Part shown: positions 35,497 to 44,548 of the stretch, piece after piece
Numbering within the stretch: the first letter of the stretch is position 1
Layout of the letters: each line of letters begins with the position of its first letter
Origin: Gammaproteobacteria bacterium
GTDB lineage: Bacteria; Pseudomonadota; Gammaproteobacteria; Steroidobacterales; Woeseiaceae
Direction: 5' to 3'
Length of the DNA: 64,000 nucleotides
NCBI GenBank assembly: GCA_022600955.1
Contig: JAHZJK010000011.1
Coordinates: forward strand, 248,001 to 312,000
Notes under the pieces: generated by a model
Told to the model about the DNA's origin: nothing
Database searches by the model: none
The model's input: only the letters and a program-made list of their open reading frames with translations
Made by a program: the position numbers and the translations under genes

Positions 35497-36268
35497 AAAC
35501 CCAATCGTAATCCATGCTCAGTGGCGCGTGGTCAGAAAACCTCTCATCGCGGTATATGGCGGTCTTGATAACCTTGCTGCTAAGTCCCGGTGTAACGACC
35601 TGGTAGTCGATGCGCCAACCCACGTTGTTGTCCCACGCTCTGCCGCGGTTCGACCACCAGGTGTACTGATCCGGCGCCTGGTCGATGCAGCGAAAGCCGT
35701 CGTGAAAACCATATTCGCCAAATACTTTATCAAGCCACTCCCGCTCTTCAGGGAGACAACCCGAATTTTTCTGGTTCTGTTTCCAGTTCTTTATATCGCC
35801 TTCCTTGTGGACGATATTCCAGTCACCGCAGATGACATATTCATTGCGCCGTCGTCGCAGCTTGTGCAGATGTTCTGTAAAGCTGTCCATGCAGCGGTAC
35901 TTCGCGATCTGCCGCTCCTCTTTGGATGAACCGGATGGCAAGTACAGGGACACGACGCTGATACCGTCGAGCTGCACCTCAAGGTAGCGACCTTCGTTGT
36001 CGAACTCTGCGTCGCCGTAACCGTGAATCACCTTCTTCGGTTTGTGACGAGTGTAGATTGCAGTGCCGCTGTAGCCCTTCTTTTCCGCGTCCTCGTAGTA
36101 GCTGTGATAGCCACTCGGTGAGAAGACCTCATCGGTCAACTGGTGGACCTGCGCTTTGGTCTCCTGGATGCAGACGACATCGGCATTCTGCTTGGCCATC
36201 CACTCAAAGAAACCCTTGCGGGCGGCGGCCCGAATCCCGTTAGCGTTCAGGCTGATCACGCGAAACAA
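35486..36268 (-). CDS. xthA: Exodeoxyribonuclease III / AP endonuclease
   Basis: A 260-residue EEP-family nuclease for base-excision repair. It starts [19 protein letters not shown], has the metal Glu in CIQETKAQ, the active-site Tyr region [39 protein letters not shown] and the terminal catalytic His [12 protein letters not shown]. Complete. It is divergent from pyrE and first in a run with the MFS and Rieske genes. Confidence 0.95.
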   Translation of the reverse strand: MFRVISLNANGIRAAARKGFFEWMAKQNADVVCIQETKAQVHQLTDEVFSPSGYHSYYEDAEKKGYSGTAIYTRHKPKKVIHGYGDAEFDNEGRYLEVQLDGISVVSLYLPSGSSKEERQIAKYRCMDSFTEHLHKLRRRRNEYVICGDWNIVHKEGDIKNWKQNQKNSGCLPEEREWLDKVFGEYGFHDGFRCIDQAPDQYTWWSNRGRAWDNNVGWRIDYQVVTPGLSSKVIKTAIYRDERFSDHAPLSMDYDWVYDG

Positions 36269-36353
36269 ATTCCTACTCCTGTGTCATACTCCGATCCGAA
36301 ATTGGACCGGTCGCGGCCATCATACAGAACGCACCAGCAAGGGATCGATCAGA

Positions 36354-37001
36354 ATGCGCGGGTACAAGAGAGAGTTCATCGAACTGGCACTGGAACTGGG
36401 CGTTCTGCGCTTTGGTGAGTTCACGTTGAAATCAGGCAGGGTCAGTCCTTACTTTTTCAATGCAGGCCTCTTCAATACCGGTTATGCCGCTGCCAAACTC
36501 GGCCGTTTCTATGCGGAAGCGATCGCGGAGGCAGACCTGCGCTTCGACATGCTGTTCGGACCTGCCTATAAAGGTATTCCGCTGGCCACGCTGGCCGCTG
36601 CATCACTCGCTGAACAGCATGACATTGACGTGCCGTACTCATTCAATCGCAAAGAAGCAAAGGCGCATGGTGAGGGCGGCAGCATTGTCGGGGCACCGTT
36701 ATCCGGCGAGGTACTGATTGTTGATGACGTCATAACCGCCGGTACCGCCGTCCGCGAGGCTTACCAGATCATCTCTGCCGCAGGCGCCGACGTTGCGGGG
36801 CTCGTAATATCGCTGGATCGTCAGGAACGCGGTCAGGGACCATTTTCCGCGGTTCAGGAACTGAAACAATCGCTTGAAATCCCTGTCATAAGTATTGTTC
36901 AGCTAGATGATTTGATCGATATTCTTGAAGAGTCGAGCGAATACGAGGAATATCTGGACCCTGTTCTGGCGTATCGCAAGCAATATGGAGTTATTTCCTG
37001 A
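36354..37001 (+). CDS. pyrE: Orotate phosphoribosyltransferase
   Basis: A 215-residue enzyme that joins orotate and PRPP to OMP. Motifs: [34 protein letters not shown], and the PRPP-binding loop [13 protein letters not shown]. The ATG at 36354 gives the normal N-terminus; the frame continues upstream into the divergent xthA gene without homology. Confidence 0.96.
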   Translation: MRGYKREFIELALELGVLRFGEFTLKSGRVSPYFFNAGLFNTGYAAAKLGRFYAEAIAEADLRFDMLFGPAYKGIPLATLAAASLAEQHDIDVPYSFNRKEAKAHGEGGSIVGAPLSGEVLIVDDVITAGTAVREAYQIISAAGADVAGLVISLDRQERGQGPFSAVQELKQSLEIPVISIVQLDDLIDILEESSEYEEYLDPVLAYRKQYGVIS

Positions 37002-37113
37002 GCGGCCACAAAAGCAGTAGAATCAAGGTCCAGAGCGATGGATTTGGCGCCAGAGACGGCAAATCCGAGAACCAGTCCCGGTTATAACGACTATTTGGTG
37101 GCATATTCTTTCT

Positions 37114-37734
37114 ATGCGGAAATTGATTCTGATAATCGCTTTAGCAATGATCGCGCCATTCAACGCGATCGCTAGTGAGCAAAAAGTATTCAAATGGGTC
37201 GACGAGAACGGCGTCACCCAGTATGGCGACAGCATTCCTGCGCGTTACGCCGAGTATCCGAAAGAAGTACTCAATGACCGCGGCATCACTGTCGACAATC
37301 TTGACGGCAAGAAAACTGAAGAGCAGATAGCAGCCGAGAAAGCGGAAGACGAGCGACGCATGGCGGTAGAGTTACAACGCCGCGCGGACCAGGCGCTGAT
37401 CGCAACCTATCTTTCAGTTGAAGAAATTCTGATGCACCGGGATCGACGGGTCGAGCTTTACAAAGCGCAGTCCAAGGTCACCGAGCTTTATCTCAGCAAT
37501 CTCGAACGCCGCCTCGACAAGTTACGTGTCGATGCAGCGCGCTACCAGCCGTATAGCGAAGATCCTGATGCACCCATGATTCCCGATGGCCTGTCTGCAG
37601 ACCTCAGGAAGACCCGGGACACGATCGAACGGCACGAGCATAACCTGAAGAAATTTCGTGCCAATGAGCAGGAAATCATCGCGCGCTTTGACAACGACAT
37701 TACGCGCTTTAAGGTACTCAAGGGAATCGACTAA
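37114..37734 (+). CDS. DUF4124 domain protein with coiled coil
   Basis: A 206-residue exported protein. Sec signal MRKLILIIALAMIAPFNAIAS, then the DUF4124 motif VFKWVDENGVTQYGDSIPA, followed by a long charged coiled-coil tail (residues 65-205). It is a paralogue in architecture of the gene at 12284. Function unknown, periplasmic. It ends in a terminator shared with the convergent dut. Confidence 0.85.
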   Translation: MRKLILIIALAMIAPFNAIASEQKVFKWVDENGVTQYGDSIPARYAEYPKEVLNDRGITVDNLDGKKTEEQIAAEKAEDERRMAVELQRRADQALIATYLSVEEILMHRDRRVELYKAQSKVTELYLSNLERRLDKLRVDAARYQPYSEDPDAPMIPDGLSADLRKTRDTIERHEHNLKKFRANEQEIIARFDNDITRFKVLKGID

Positions 37735-37751
37735 AGCTGGACTCAGCTTTT
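37733..37751. terminator. Short bidirectional terminator
   Basis: AAAGCTG-gact-CAGCTTTT, a 7-bp stem flanked by A and T runs. It overlaps the stop codons of both the DUF4124 gene and dut. Confidence 0.6.
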
Positions 37752-38198
37752 GCCCGAGTGACCGAATCCGCCAGCACCCCGCTCGCTCTCGGCAAACTCT
37801 TCCACAACGTTGAATTCAATCTGCTCTACGGGTACGAACACCATCTGCGCGATACGCTCGCCGGGTTGAATCTCGTAGCTCTTGGAACCGCGGTTCCAGC
37901 AAGAGATGAACACCTGCCCCTGGTAGTCAGAGTCGATCAATCCGGTCAGATTGCCGAGTACCAGGCCATGCTTATGGCCCAGTCCCGAACGCGGCAATAG
38001 CACCGCTGCCAAAGCCGGATCTGCGACATGAATCGCCAGGCCCGTCGGTACTAGCACAGTCTCGCCCGGGGCAACCGTCTGGGCATCGTCGATGCATGCA
38101 CGCATATCCATGCCCGCGGAGCCTTCAGTCGCAAAGTGCGGCAAAGGGATGGAATCCCCGACCCGTGGGTCGAGTATCTTCAGTTCGATCGATCGCAA
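37743..38198 (-). CDS. dut: dUTP diphosphatase
   Basis: A 151-residue trimeric dUTPase that hydrolyses dUTP to dUMP. Motifs in order: [56 protein letters not shown] and the C-terminal flexible motif [13 protein letters not shown]. It lies 12 bp after coaBC, the usual coaBC-dut pair. Confidence 0.96.
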   Translation of the reverse strand: MRSIELKILDPRVGDSIPLPHFATEGSAGMDMRACIDDAQTVAPGETVLVPTGLAIHVADPALAAVLLPRSGLGHKHGLVLGNLTGLIDSDYQGQVFISCWNRGSKSYEIQPGERIAQMVFVPVEQIEFNVVEEFAESERGAGGFGHSGKS

Positions 38199-38210
38199 GT
38201 GTGAAATCCT

Positions 38211-39446
38211 TCAGTCGCTGTTTGATATTACAGTCAGACGTGGTTCCGTGTCCGAGCCGCGCACAGCATAGAATCGTTGCGCGACAAGCTCAATAATATC
38301 TCGCGCCAGGTCGGTTTTCGACGTAGTAGGAAAGCGCTTTTCTCCGTCGTTCCACAACACGGTGGCGGCATTGTCATCGCTGTCGAAACCGCAATCACTG
38401 CCAACACGATTGGCCACTATCATGTCGAGTCGCTTCTTCTCCAGCTTGCCCCGCGCGTAGTCGGTTACTTTCTCAGTTTCCGCCGCAAAACCAACTGTAA
38501 AAGGCGCCACATCCAGAGCCGCGACTGTGGCGAGAATATCCGGACAGCGAACCAGCTCAATACTCATCTGTTCATTGTTTTTCTTGATCTTCTGACCCGC
38601 TACCTGTGCAGGTCGATAATCGGCAACCGCAGCAGCCGCAATAAAAATGTCGGCGTCAGCAACCGCGGCAAGCGTCGCCTCGTGCATTTCTTCGGCTGTT
38701 TGGACCGCCTGCACCTCGACACCTGCAGGCACGGCAATGTTCACGGGGCCGCTTATCACAACCACTTCGGCGCCCTGCACGGCCGCGGCCTGGGCGATGG
38801 CATAACCCATTTTGCCCGAGCTGCGATTCGTAATGTAACGAACCGGGTCTATTGGCTCCCGGGTCGGGCCCGCAGTGATGACGACTTTGCGACCTTTCAT
38901 CGCGCCTTCCAGCTTACCGCCCGCGAGACTCGCGACTGCCGCAGCAATCGCGTTGGGTTCCAGCATGCGACCGGCACCCGTCTCGCCACAGGCCTGCGAA
39001 CCAATGCCAGGGCCGAGAATGTGTACGCCACGCTCTTCGAGCACAGCCCGGTTTGACTGCGTAGCAGGATTGCTCCACATGACATGATTCATGGCAGGTG
39101 CAAGTACCAGCGGCGCTTCGCTCGCGAGGCAGATAGTTGTCAGAAGGTCCGGTGCACCACCACTGACAATTCTCGCCATCACTTCAGCGGTTGCCGGAGC
39201 GATCAACACGACGTCGGCCCAGCGCGCGAGCTCGATGTGACTCATCGCCGCTTCAGCATCCTTGTCCCAGAGATTGGAACGGATTGGGCGGCCCGATACG
39301 GCCTGCAGTGCTGTTTCGGTGACGAATTCTTCTGCCGAGCTGGTCATCACGATCTGTACCTCGGCACCATGCTCGCGCAGGCGCCTGACCAGATCAGGTG
39401 CTTTGTAGGCCGCGATGCCGCCACTGATTCCGAGAACAATATTCAT
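38211..39446 (-). CDS. coaBC: Bifunctional phosphopantothenoylcysteine decarboxylase/phosphopantothenate-cysteine ligase
   Basis: A 411-residue coenzyme A enzyme (Dfp). The CoaC half has GISGGIAAYKAPDLVRRL, the FMN/substrate motif APAMNHVMWSNPATQSN and the flap cysteine in QACGETGAGRM. The CoaB half has ITAGPTREPIDPVRYI, SSGKMGYAIAQAA, AAAVADYRP and KLEKKRLDMIVAN. It should face radC directly, but the low-GC islet now lies between them. Confidence 0.96.
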   Translation of the reverse strand: MNIVLGISGGIAAYKAPDLVRRLREHGAEVQIVMTSSAEEFVTETALQAVSGRPIRSNLWDKDAEAAMSHIELARWADVVLIAPATAEVMARIVSGGAPDLLTTICLASEAPLVLAPAMNHVMWSNPATQSNRAVLEERGVHILGPGIGSQACGETGAGRMLEPNAIAAAVASLAGGKLEGAMKGRKVVITAGPTREPIDPVRYITNRSSGKMGYAIAQAAAVQGAEVVVISGPVNIAVPAGVEVQAVQTAEEMHEATLAAVADADIFIAAAAVADYRPAQVAGQKIKKNNEQMSIELVRCPDILATVAALDVAPFTVGFAAETEKVTDYARGKLEKKRLDMIVANRVGSDCGFDSDDNAATVLWNDGEKRFPTTSKTDLARDIIELVAQRFYAVRGSDTEPRLTVISNSD

Positions 39447-39476
39447 ACGGTTTAGCTTAGCTCGCCAATATCAGCG

Positions 39477-39564
39477 ATTGCCAGCGAATCCGGCACAGAG
39501 GACCAGATTGAATAGTTGTAAGGAAATAGCGATACGGCAGAACATGGCTATGTGAACGATGCCA
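39477..39564. repeat. Left 88-bp direct repeat of the islet
   Basis: It matches 41942-42029 in direct orientation, 83 of 88 positions (five transitions, no gaps). It begins ATTGCCAGC and ends GAACGATGCCA. It lies 31 bases upstream of the coaBC start. Confidence 0.95.
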
Positions 39565-39901
39565 CAGCATTAATCTTTGTACCCATGCTCAGGCTCAATC
39601 ATGTGATGTAACCTAGTTCAACTATCTGGAAAAATTGTAGAAAACGGGTAACTGGATTGGATAGTTTTCAGCGAGGATCTATTTTCAATCGCCGGTCGCG
39701 CGACGCGGTGAATGCTCTGCCTGGCGAGAAAGATCCAGAGTTACCCAGTCGAGACTCTTGATGATGCGAGAGTTATCGAGGTAGTATAATAGCCATTCGC
39801 GGATAAAAAAACTAAAGCTTCGAAGCTACATCCAATACACAGTTCGCACCCGAACAGAAGAAAACCACATTGGATAGAGCTCGCGTCCGCGGCGCCAAAT
39901 A
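39565..39901 (+). other. Non-coding leader of the islet with a candidate promoter
   Basis: About 337 AT-rich bases with no gene. A perfect TATAAT (39785-39790) lies about 112 bases before the first islet gene; a TTGATG (39758-39763) is too far upstream (21 bases) to be a good -35. No clear repeat or RNA structure was recognised. Confidence 0.4.
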
Positions 39902-41290
39902 TTGAGGGGAATCACGATTACGACTTTTGCAGGGTGGCTTGCAACAGCGAGTGGCCGAATTCAATTTTCTACGTTTGGAAAATTCAAGACAGAATCGCCG
40001 CCGATAGCTGCAAATGTTCGTGTAAATGGTGATGACCGGGTAATGATCATCTACCAGCGACGGAATCTTGGCGACTCTCCGCTACCTTTTGCAAGGCACC
40101 TTCCTTTCTTGAGCTTTCACCAAGATTGCGAATTTTACTTCGTCTTGGTCGGTCGAACTACAAACCAGACTGACGTTGCGGGCGAACTTTGTGACGGCCG
40201 ATTGCTCGGAAATGCGTACGTCTTTTCCGGCACTAAACTTTGGCGAGAATGCCTCGAGGCACGAGTCAAGAAGTACCAAGAGGACGCCAACGATGAGTCA
40301 ACTCCCTCTTTGAATGCGCTACGAAATTGCGAAGCAATGCATGAGGAATTCCTGCGTTATTGTGCATTTCACACTGAGGTGGAGGTAACGCGCCAAGGCT
40401 GTACGTATTTGTGCACATCCGAAAACAATCCTGATGCTGCACGGTCTCCAGAATTCTTGCGAATATGTGACGATCCGAAAGAGGTCGACGCAATGGCAAA
40501 TCAAGTATTTCGATTCTTGAGGGACCTATCCCACAAGCATATTTTTCACTCTCGTCCAAATGACAATATTACTTATGCACATCCTGGATCAAAGAATTCA
40601 TTGGATGATATTGAATGGAGGAGACGAACATTGAAAAGCCTTTACCGAACTGTATTGGCATTTAAGCGTACGCCGAATGAGGCTACCTGTGTTCAGTCAT
40701 TAGGAGTGCTCAGCTTCCTAGAGACGTTTGAGTCGATTTCGAAAGATCAAATCAGGAGTATGAAAGAGCGTAGCCCGAAACGTAACCACAACGCACTGCG
40801 ACAAACGATCGAATTAGCGAAGGAGAATGATCAGATCTTTCGCAAAAAAACAAGCCGCGGTCATGATCTGATGTTAATCGTTTCCATTGGCGCACTAGGC
40901 CTAGCGATCGGTATTACCCAGCTTGTTAACATGCCGATTGAAAAAGATGTGAGTCCGTACATATTGGGCTTCGCACAGACTGTTTACGCGAATCCGTTGA
41001 TGGTCGCGGTCATACTAATTACCCTTTCAGCTGGGGTTGTTTATCACGAATCTGCCAATATCTACGTACGATCAACGACGATATTCCAGAATTTTATCCG
41101 GCTCGCGTTATCGCTTGGGCCAACCACGTCGAAAAGGCTGGTATGGCTATTGGTGCCTATATCCATAGCGCTTATGGTGGCTCTCGCCGGCGCGATGGAC
41201 GATGTAATAGCCTTTGTGCGCGACGCGGTGATTTTGGTCGCCAAAGTGGTAAGAGACGCAGTCACATGGTTGAGTAATTTGGTGACTTGA
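39902..41290 (+). CDS. Unrecognised 462-residue protein with C-terminal membrane domain
   Basis: I do not recognise this family. Residues 1-320 look soluble, with several cysteines and histidines (for example FLRYCAFHTEVE and RQGCTYLCTSEN) and a charged helical stretch before the membrane. Three hydrophobic segments follow at about 323-345, 360-384 and 413-438, and the C-terminus is amphipathic (FVRDAVILVAKVVRDAV). There is no signal peptide, so the large N-terminal part is probably cytoplasmic. The start is the TTG at 39902, the first possible; another start nearby is not ruled out. Codon use is AT-rich, unlike the flanks, which points to transfer. A cytoplasmic sensor joined to a membrane effector is a possible reading, not a shown one. 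Confidence 0.72.
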   Translation: MRGITITTFAGWLATASGRIQFSTFGKFKTESPPIAANVRVNGDDRVMIIYQRRNLGDSPLPFARHLPFLSFHQDCEFYFVLVGRTTNQTDVAGELCDGRLLGNAYVFSGTKLWRECLEARVKKYQEDANDESTPSLNALRNCEAMHEEFLRYCAFHTEVEVTRQGCTYLCTSENNPDAARSPEFLRICDDPKEVDAMANQVFRFLRDLSHKHIFHSRPNDNITYAHPGSKNSLDDIEWRRRTLKSLYRTVLAFKRTPNEATCVQSLGVLSFLETFESISKDQIRSMKERSPKRNHNALRQTIELAKENDQIFRKKTSRGHDLMLIVSIGALGLAIGITQLVNMPIEKDVSPYILGFAQTVYANPLMVAVILITLSAGVVYHESANIYVRSTTIFQNFIRLALSLGPTTSKRLVWLLVPISIALMVALAGAMDDVIAFVRDAVILVAKVVRDAVTWLSNLVT

Positions 41291-41384
41291 GTACTGAAAT
41301 CCCTACAAAACAAGCGTAGAATTGAGGTATTACAAAGAATTTGGTGCCTTTGCATTACGTTAAATTAAAGGTATTCTTCGAAAA

Positions 41385-41696
41385 ATGATTGATTTGACAT
41401 TGGATATTTTGAGCGCAGCAGCTTTCTTAGCGCTGGGCTTTTTTGTTATTGGGCTCATTCACCTCGGTATTGGTTTGAATAGGGCATCCCATATGGAGCG
41501 TGAGCGCGCGCGCATCGCGTGCGGCGGCAGTTTTTGGAACGCGATTTTTGGCGTAGCCGCTGATGATGAAATTAGCTTCCAAGATTTTCGCCGACAACAC
41601 GGCATTGGCATTCGAATCGATAAGAAGAGCAAAAAGCAATCGCTTGTCTATCAATCAACGATTTCAGAAGAAGGCATTTCTCAGCTTCTCGATTGA
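41385..41696 (+). CDS. Unrecognised small protein with one N-terminal membrane segment
   Basis: A 103-residue protein: one hydrophobic segment at about residues 6-30 (ILSAAAFLALGFFVIGLIHL), then a basic soluble tail (SFQDFRRQHGIGIRIDKKSK, LVYQSTISEEGISQLLD). I know no family. It follows the 462-residue gene by 94 bases on the same strand, with the same AT-rich composition, so the two probably arrived together and may work together. Confidence 0.62.
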   Translation: MIDLTLDILSAAAFLALGFFVIGLIHLGIGLNRASHMERERARIACGGSFWNAIFGVAADDEISFQDFRRQHGIGIRIDKKSKKQSLVYQSTISEEGISQLLD

Positions 41697-41941
41697 CTTG
41701 CATATCGCCAGTGTCCTGTATGACTGGCTATTGGCCGCCTTTTACGCACAATCGGTTGTAGTCGTAGTCTTGATACTGCTTGCCGCTGTGTCCTCATCAT
41801 CGACACGATCCAACACATCGTGTGTGGTAGGTCTGACCCCAATCTGCCCCAAGTAGCTCGTCAATCTCTTCGATGTTGATGCCGCCAACGTTCAGATCGT
41901 AACGCACGTCATACACCGTACCGGCCGTCATAGTCGATCCC
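41697..41941. other. GC-richer junk or gene fragment before the right repeat
   Basis: No complete gene. On the minus strand 41797-41931 reads as an open frame of 44 codons (MTAGTVYDVRYDL, then GGINIEEIDELLGADWG) with host-like codon use; it stays open into the right repeat, where the in-frame text continues upstream. It looks like a gene remnant I cannot name. It contains GGTCTGACC (41831-41839) inside a segment resembling REP-type sequences I remember from related genomes. Confidence 0.4.
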
Positions 41942-42029
41942 ATTGCCAGCAAATCCGGCACAGAGGACCAGATTGAACGGTTGTAAGGAAGTAGCGATAC
42001 GGCAGAACATGGCTATGTGAACGACGCCA
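41942..42029. repeat. Right 88-bp direct repeat of the islet
   Basis: It is 83/88 identical to 39477-39564. Its last 13 bases are the first codons of the present radC reading frame, so radC now starts inside the repeat. Confidence 0.95.
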
Positions 42030-42643
42030 ATGACAAGGACCGCAGTGATGCCGAGCTTTTGTCGGCGGTTATCGGAACGGGCAGCCATCGGTCAGGCCGC
42101 CGGGCTGCAGCGCTGCTGCTCGACCGGTTTGGCAGTCTCAGGTGCGTCCTGCAGGCAAACAGCACCGAGCTCCTGGCTTGTCGCGGTGTCGGCCGGGCCC
42201 GCCTCGCCATCCTCACATCGTTGCCTGAGCTGGCTCGACGCTACTATGAACAATCATTACCCACCGGTGCCGCCATTCGCAGCCCGGCGGATACCGAAGC
42301 TTTCCTGAAAGCGCGCATGCGGCATCTCGACCACGAGCTGTTCTGTTGTCTCTATCTGGACAATCGGCACCGTGTTCTGCGATTCGACGAGTTGTTTCGC
42401 GGCACCATCGACGGGACCAGCGTCTACCCACGTGAGGTGGTCAAGGAGGCGCTCGCCATCAACGCCGCGGCCTTGATCCTCGCGCACAACCATCCATCGG
42501 GTGTGGCTGAGCCGAGCCAGGCGGACGAGCGCATAACGAAGCGCCTCAAATCCGCGCTTGAACTGGTCGATATCCGGCTGCTGGATCACCTGATTATCGG
42601 TGACGGTGAGGCAACCTCACTCGCGAGCCGTGGACTCATCTGA
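42017..42643 (+). CDS. radC: RadC family protein, 5'-altered (JAB/MPN domain)
   Basis: A 208-residue RadC. The C-terminal JAMM-like metal motif [17 protein letters not shown] is intact, as are [16 protein letters not shown] and [16 protein letters not shown]. Usual RadC proteins begin with about 20 residues of the type DWPxxERPREKLL before SDAELL; here only NDANDKDR, encoded mostly by the repeat, precedes SDAELL. The only plausible start is the GTG at 42017, because an in-frame stop occurs at 41984-41986. So the true N-terminus was probably lost when the islet arrived. The function of RadC is unsettled (not classical DNA repair). Confidence 0.85.
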   Translation: MNDANDKDRSDAELLSAVIGTGSHRSGRRAAALLLDRFGSLRCVLQANSTELLACRGVGRARLAILTSLPELARRYYEQSLPTGAAIRSPADTEAFLKARMRHLDHELFCCLYLDNRHRVLRFDELFRGTIDGTSVYPREVVKEALAINAAALILAHNHPSGVAEPSQADERITKRLKSALELVDIRLLDHLIIGDGEATSLASRGLI

Positions 42644-42673
42644 GCAGAGCCCCCGGAAAGCTCGATTTGGCGC

Positions 42674-42702
42674 TTGTAAAGCACGTGTCACGCTGGTATA
42701 AA
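42674..42702 (+). promoter_or_regulatory. Promoter of rpmB-rpmG
   Basis: TTGTAA (42674-42679), a 17-base spacer, and TATAAA (42697-42702) preceded by TG one base upstream (extended -10). Transcription would start near 42709, about 50 bases before rpmB. Confidence 0.75.
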
Positions 42703-42759
42703 GTCTCGCTCTCTGCCCTTCAGGCGGGGGCTACTTTTAGTAAAATCAGAGACTTACCC

Positions 42760-42996
42760 ATGTCCAAGGTATGCCAAGTGACGGGGAAACGGCCGCAATC
42801 AGGCAATAACGTTTCTCACGCACATAATAAAACTCGTCGCCGCTTCCTGCCAAATCTGCAGAGCAAGCGTTTTTGGGTCGAATCCGAGAAGCGTTTCGTG
42901 CGTCTGCGTATCTCGCACAAAGGCCTGCGGATCATCGACAAGCACGGTATCGAGAAGGTTCTCGTGGATCTCCGTGCCGCCGGCCAACGCGTCTAA
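42760..42996 (+). CDS. rpmB: 50S ribosomal protein L28
   Basis: A 78-residue basic ribosomal protein ([20 protein letters not shown], then [13 protein letters not shown] and [13 protein letters not shown]), fully typical. The frame is open upstream to 42667, but the ATG at 42760 gives the family N-terminus. It is followed by rpmG 19 bp later. Confidence 0.97.
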   Translation: MSKVCQVTGKRPQSGNNVSHAHNKTRRRFLPNLQSKRFWVESEKRFVRLRISHKGLRIIDKHGIEKVLVDLRAAGQRV

Positions 42997-43015
42997 ATCA
43001 CTGGAGGATTGAGCA

Positions 43016-43171
43016 ATGCGTGACAAAATCAAACTCGTATCCAGTGCCGGATCTGGCCACTATTACACGGTGACCAAGAACAAACGCCTGCATCCGGAAA
43101 AGATGGAGACCAAAAAGTACGATCCGACTATTCGGAAGCACGTGCTTTACAAAGAAGCAAAAATCAAATAA
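43016..43171 (+). CDS. rpmG: 50S ribosomal protein L33
   Basis: A 51-residue ribosomal protein preceded by GGAGG. It reads [20 protein letters not shown], then [20 protein letters not shown] and [11 protein letters not shown]. The zinc cysteines of the C+ form are absent, so it is a zinc-independent L33. A strong terminator follows. Confidence 0.97.
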   Translation: MRDKIKLVSSAGSGHYYTVTKNKRLHPEKMETKKYDPTIRKHVLYKEAKIK

Positions 43172-43190
43172 TTGCGTTTCGGCGCAGAAA

Positions 43191-43219
43191 AAAGGCCCGG
43201 CATTGCCGGGCCTTTTTTT
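43191..43219 (+). terminator. Strong rho-independent terminator after rpmG
   Basis: AAAGGCCCGGC (43191-43201), loop ATT, GCCGGGCCTTT (43205-43215) and further T. A perfect 11-bp stem. Confidence 0.92.
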
Positions 43220-43246
43220 ATGCGCAAAGCAATCTAGAATAGAGGC

Positions 43247-44059
43247 ATGCCTGAGTTACCCGAAGTCGAAACCAGCCGTCGCGGCATTGAGCCACATATC
43301 GTCGGCTCGAAAATTGTCGGCGTCACAATTCGTAATCGCAAGTTGCGCTGGCCTGTTTCGAAAGCTGTCGACAAAAACCTGCACAGCAATCATGTAACGT
43401 CCGTCGGGCGACGCGCCAAGTACCTGCTGATCAACACGCCAACCGGCAGTGCGATCCTGCATCTTGGCATGTCAGGAAGCGTCTACATTGTCGATCACGG
43501 CACAGCCGCTGGCATTCACGATCATGTCGACATCGACTTTGCGAATGGCAAGACGCTGCGCTTCCGAGATCCGCGCCGCTTCGGTTCACTGCACTGGAGC
43601 CGCGACCCGCTACGACACAAGTTACTGACCAAGCTCGGACCGGAACCGCTCGGCGACGAATTTGATGCGGCTTACTTGTGGCAAGCCTCGCGTGGACGAC
43701 GCGTTAGCGTCAAGCAATTCATCATGAATGCCAATGTTGTTGTTGGCGTTGGCAATATCTACGCAAGTGAGGCGCTTTTCCTTGCGTCGATCAATCCAAA
43801 GACCGCGGCGGGCCGTATCTCAGAGGTTCGTTATATCAAGCTGGTCGCCGCGATCCAGGACGTTCTCGGCAAAGCGATCGCAGCCGGTGGAACGACGCTG
43901 CGTGACTTCTACGGCGGAGACGGCGAGGCGGGCTACTTTCAGCAACAGCTCGAAGCCTATGGACGGGACGGTGAGCCGTGCCGTCGATGCAATACACCTA
44001 TAACGGCAATTACCCAGGGACAGCGCTCGACCTACTACTGCAAACAGTGCCAGAGGTAG
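43247..44059 (+). CDS. mutM: Formamidopyrimidine-DNA glycosylase
   Basis: A 270-residue bifunctional glycosylase/AP lyase removing 8-oxoguanine. The catalytic N-terminal Pro and Glu are in MPELPEVETSRRGIEPH, the Lys in GRRAKYLLI, the helix-two-turn-helix in NANVVVGVGNIYASEALF, and the zinc finger is CRRCNTPI-x10-TYYCKQC at the C-terminus. Complete; it converges on coaD with no gap. Confidence 0.97.
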   Translation: MPELPEVETSRRGIEPHIVGSKIVGVTIRNRKLRWPVSKAVDKNLHSNHVTSVGRRAKYLLINTPTGSAILHLGMSGSVYIVDHGTAAGIHDHVDIDFANGKTLRFRDPRRFGSLHWSRDPLRHKLLTKLGPEPLGDEFDAAYLWQASRGRRVSVKQFIMNANVVVGVGNIYASEALFLASINPKTAAGRISEVRYIKLVAAIQDVLGKAIAAGGTTLRDFYGGDGEAGYFQQQLEAYGRDGEPCRRCNTPITAITQGQRSTYYCKQCQR

Positions 44060-44548
44060 TCAGGCTCGACCGACTTTTTTCAGCAAAGCCTGTTTGACTT
44101 TAGCGGACACGAATTCCGTTACGTCGCCGCCCAGCGTCGCAACCTCACGTACCAGGGTTGACGATATAAAAGTAAATTTGTCGGTTGGTGTGAGGAAGGC
44201 CGTTTCGACATCCTGAGTCAGGTGCCGGTTCATGCTCGCAAGCTGAAATTCGTACTCGAAATCGGAAACCGCGCGCAGGCCGCGAACAATTACCGCAAGC
44301 CCGTTTTCCTGCGCGAAATCGATTGTCAGGCCTTCGTATCCAGCCACCTCGATGTTTTCAATATCGGCAAGCGCTTCCGTCGCCAGAGCCACACGCTCGT
44401 CAAACGAGAACATCGTTGTTTTACTGCCCGTGTCCGCGGCTACAGCGACCACGACCTTGTCATAAAGCTTGGCGGCGCGGCGCACAAAGTCTTCGTGCCC
44501 GAGCGTTATCGGGTCAAATGTCCCTGGGTACATTGCGGATACTGTCAT
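44060..44548 (-). CDS. coaD: Phosphopantetheine adenylyltransferase
   Basis: A 162-residue enzyme of coenzyme A synthesis. The nucleotidyltransferase T/HxGH motif is in YPGTFDPITLGHEDFVRR; later motifs are VRGLRAVSDFEYEFQLASMN and FISSTLVREVA. It overlaps rsmD by 4 bp, the common rsmD-coaD pair. Confidence 0.97.
   Translation of the reverse strand: MTVSAMYPGTFDPITLGHEDFVRRAAKLYDKVVVAVAADTGSKTTMFSFDERVALATEALADIENIEVAGYEGLTIDFAQENGLAVIVRGLRAVSDFEYEFQLASMNRHLTQDVETAFLTPTDKFTFISSTLVREVATLGGDVTEFVSAKVKQALLKKVGRA

Larger units (their letters stand above)
39477..42029. mobile_element. Putative low-GC genomic islet between coaBC and radC
   Basis: The segment is bounded by 88-bp direct repeats, is visibly AT-richer than both flanks, and interrupts the usual coaBC/radC neighbourhood. 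It carries two unrecognised membrane-protein genes and no integrase, transposase or tRNA. The right repeat runs into the first codons of radC. This looks like an element acquired by recombination at duplicated ends, or a remnant of a larger one. Confidence 0.7.

Noticed and set aside
39477-42029. Insertion sequence or integron cassette
   Set aside because: There is no transposase, integrase or short terminal inverted repeat; the ends are direct repeats.
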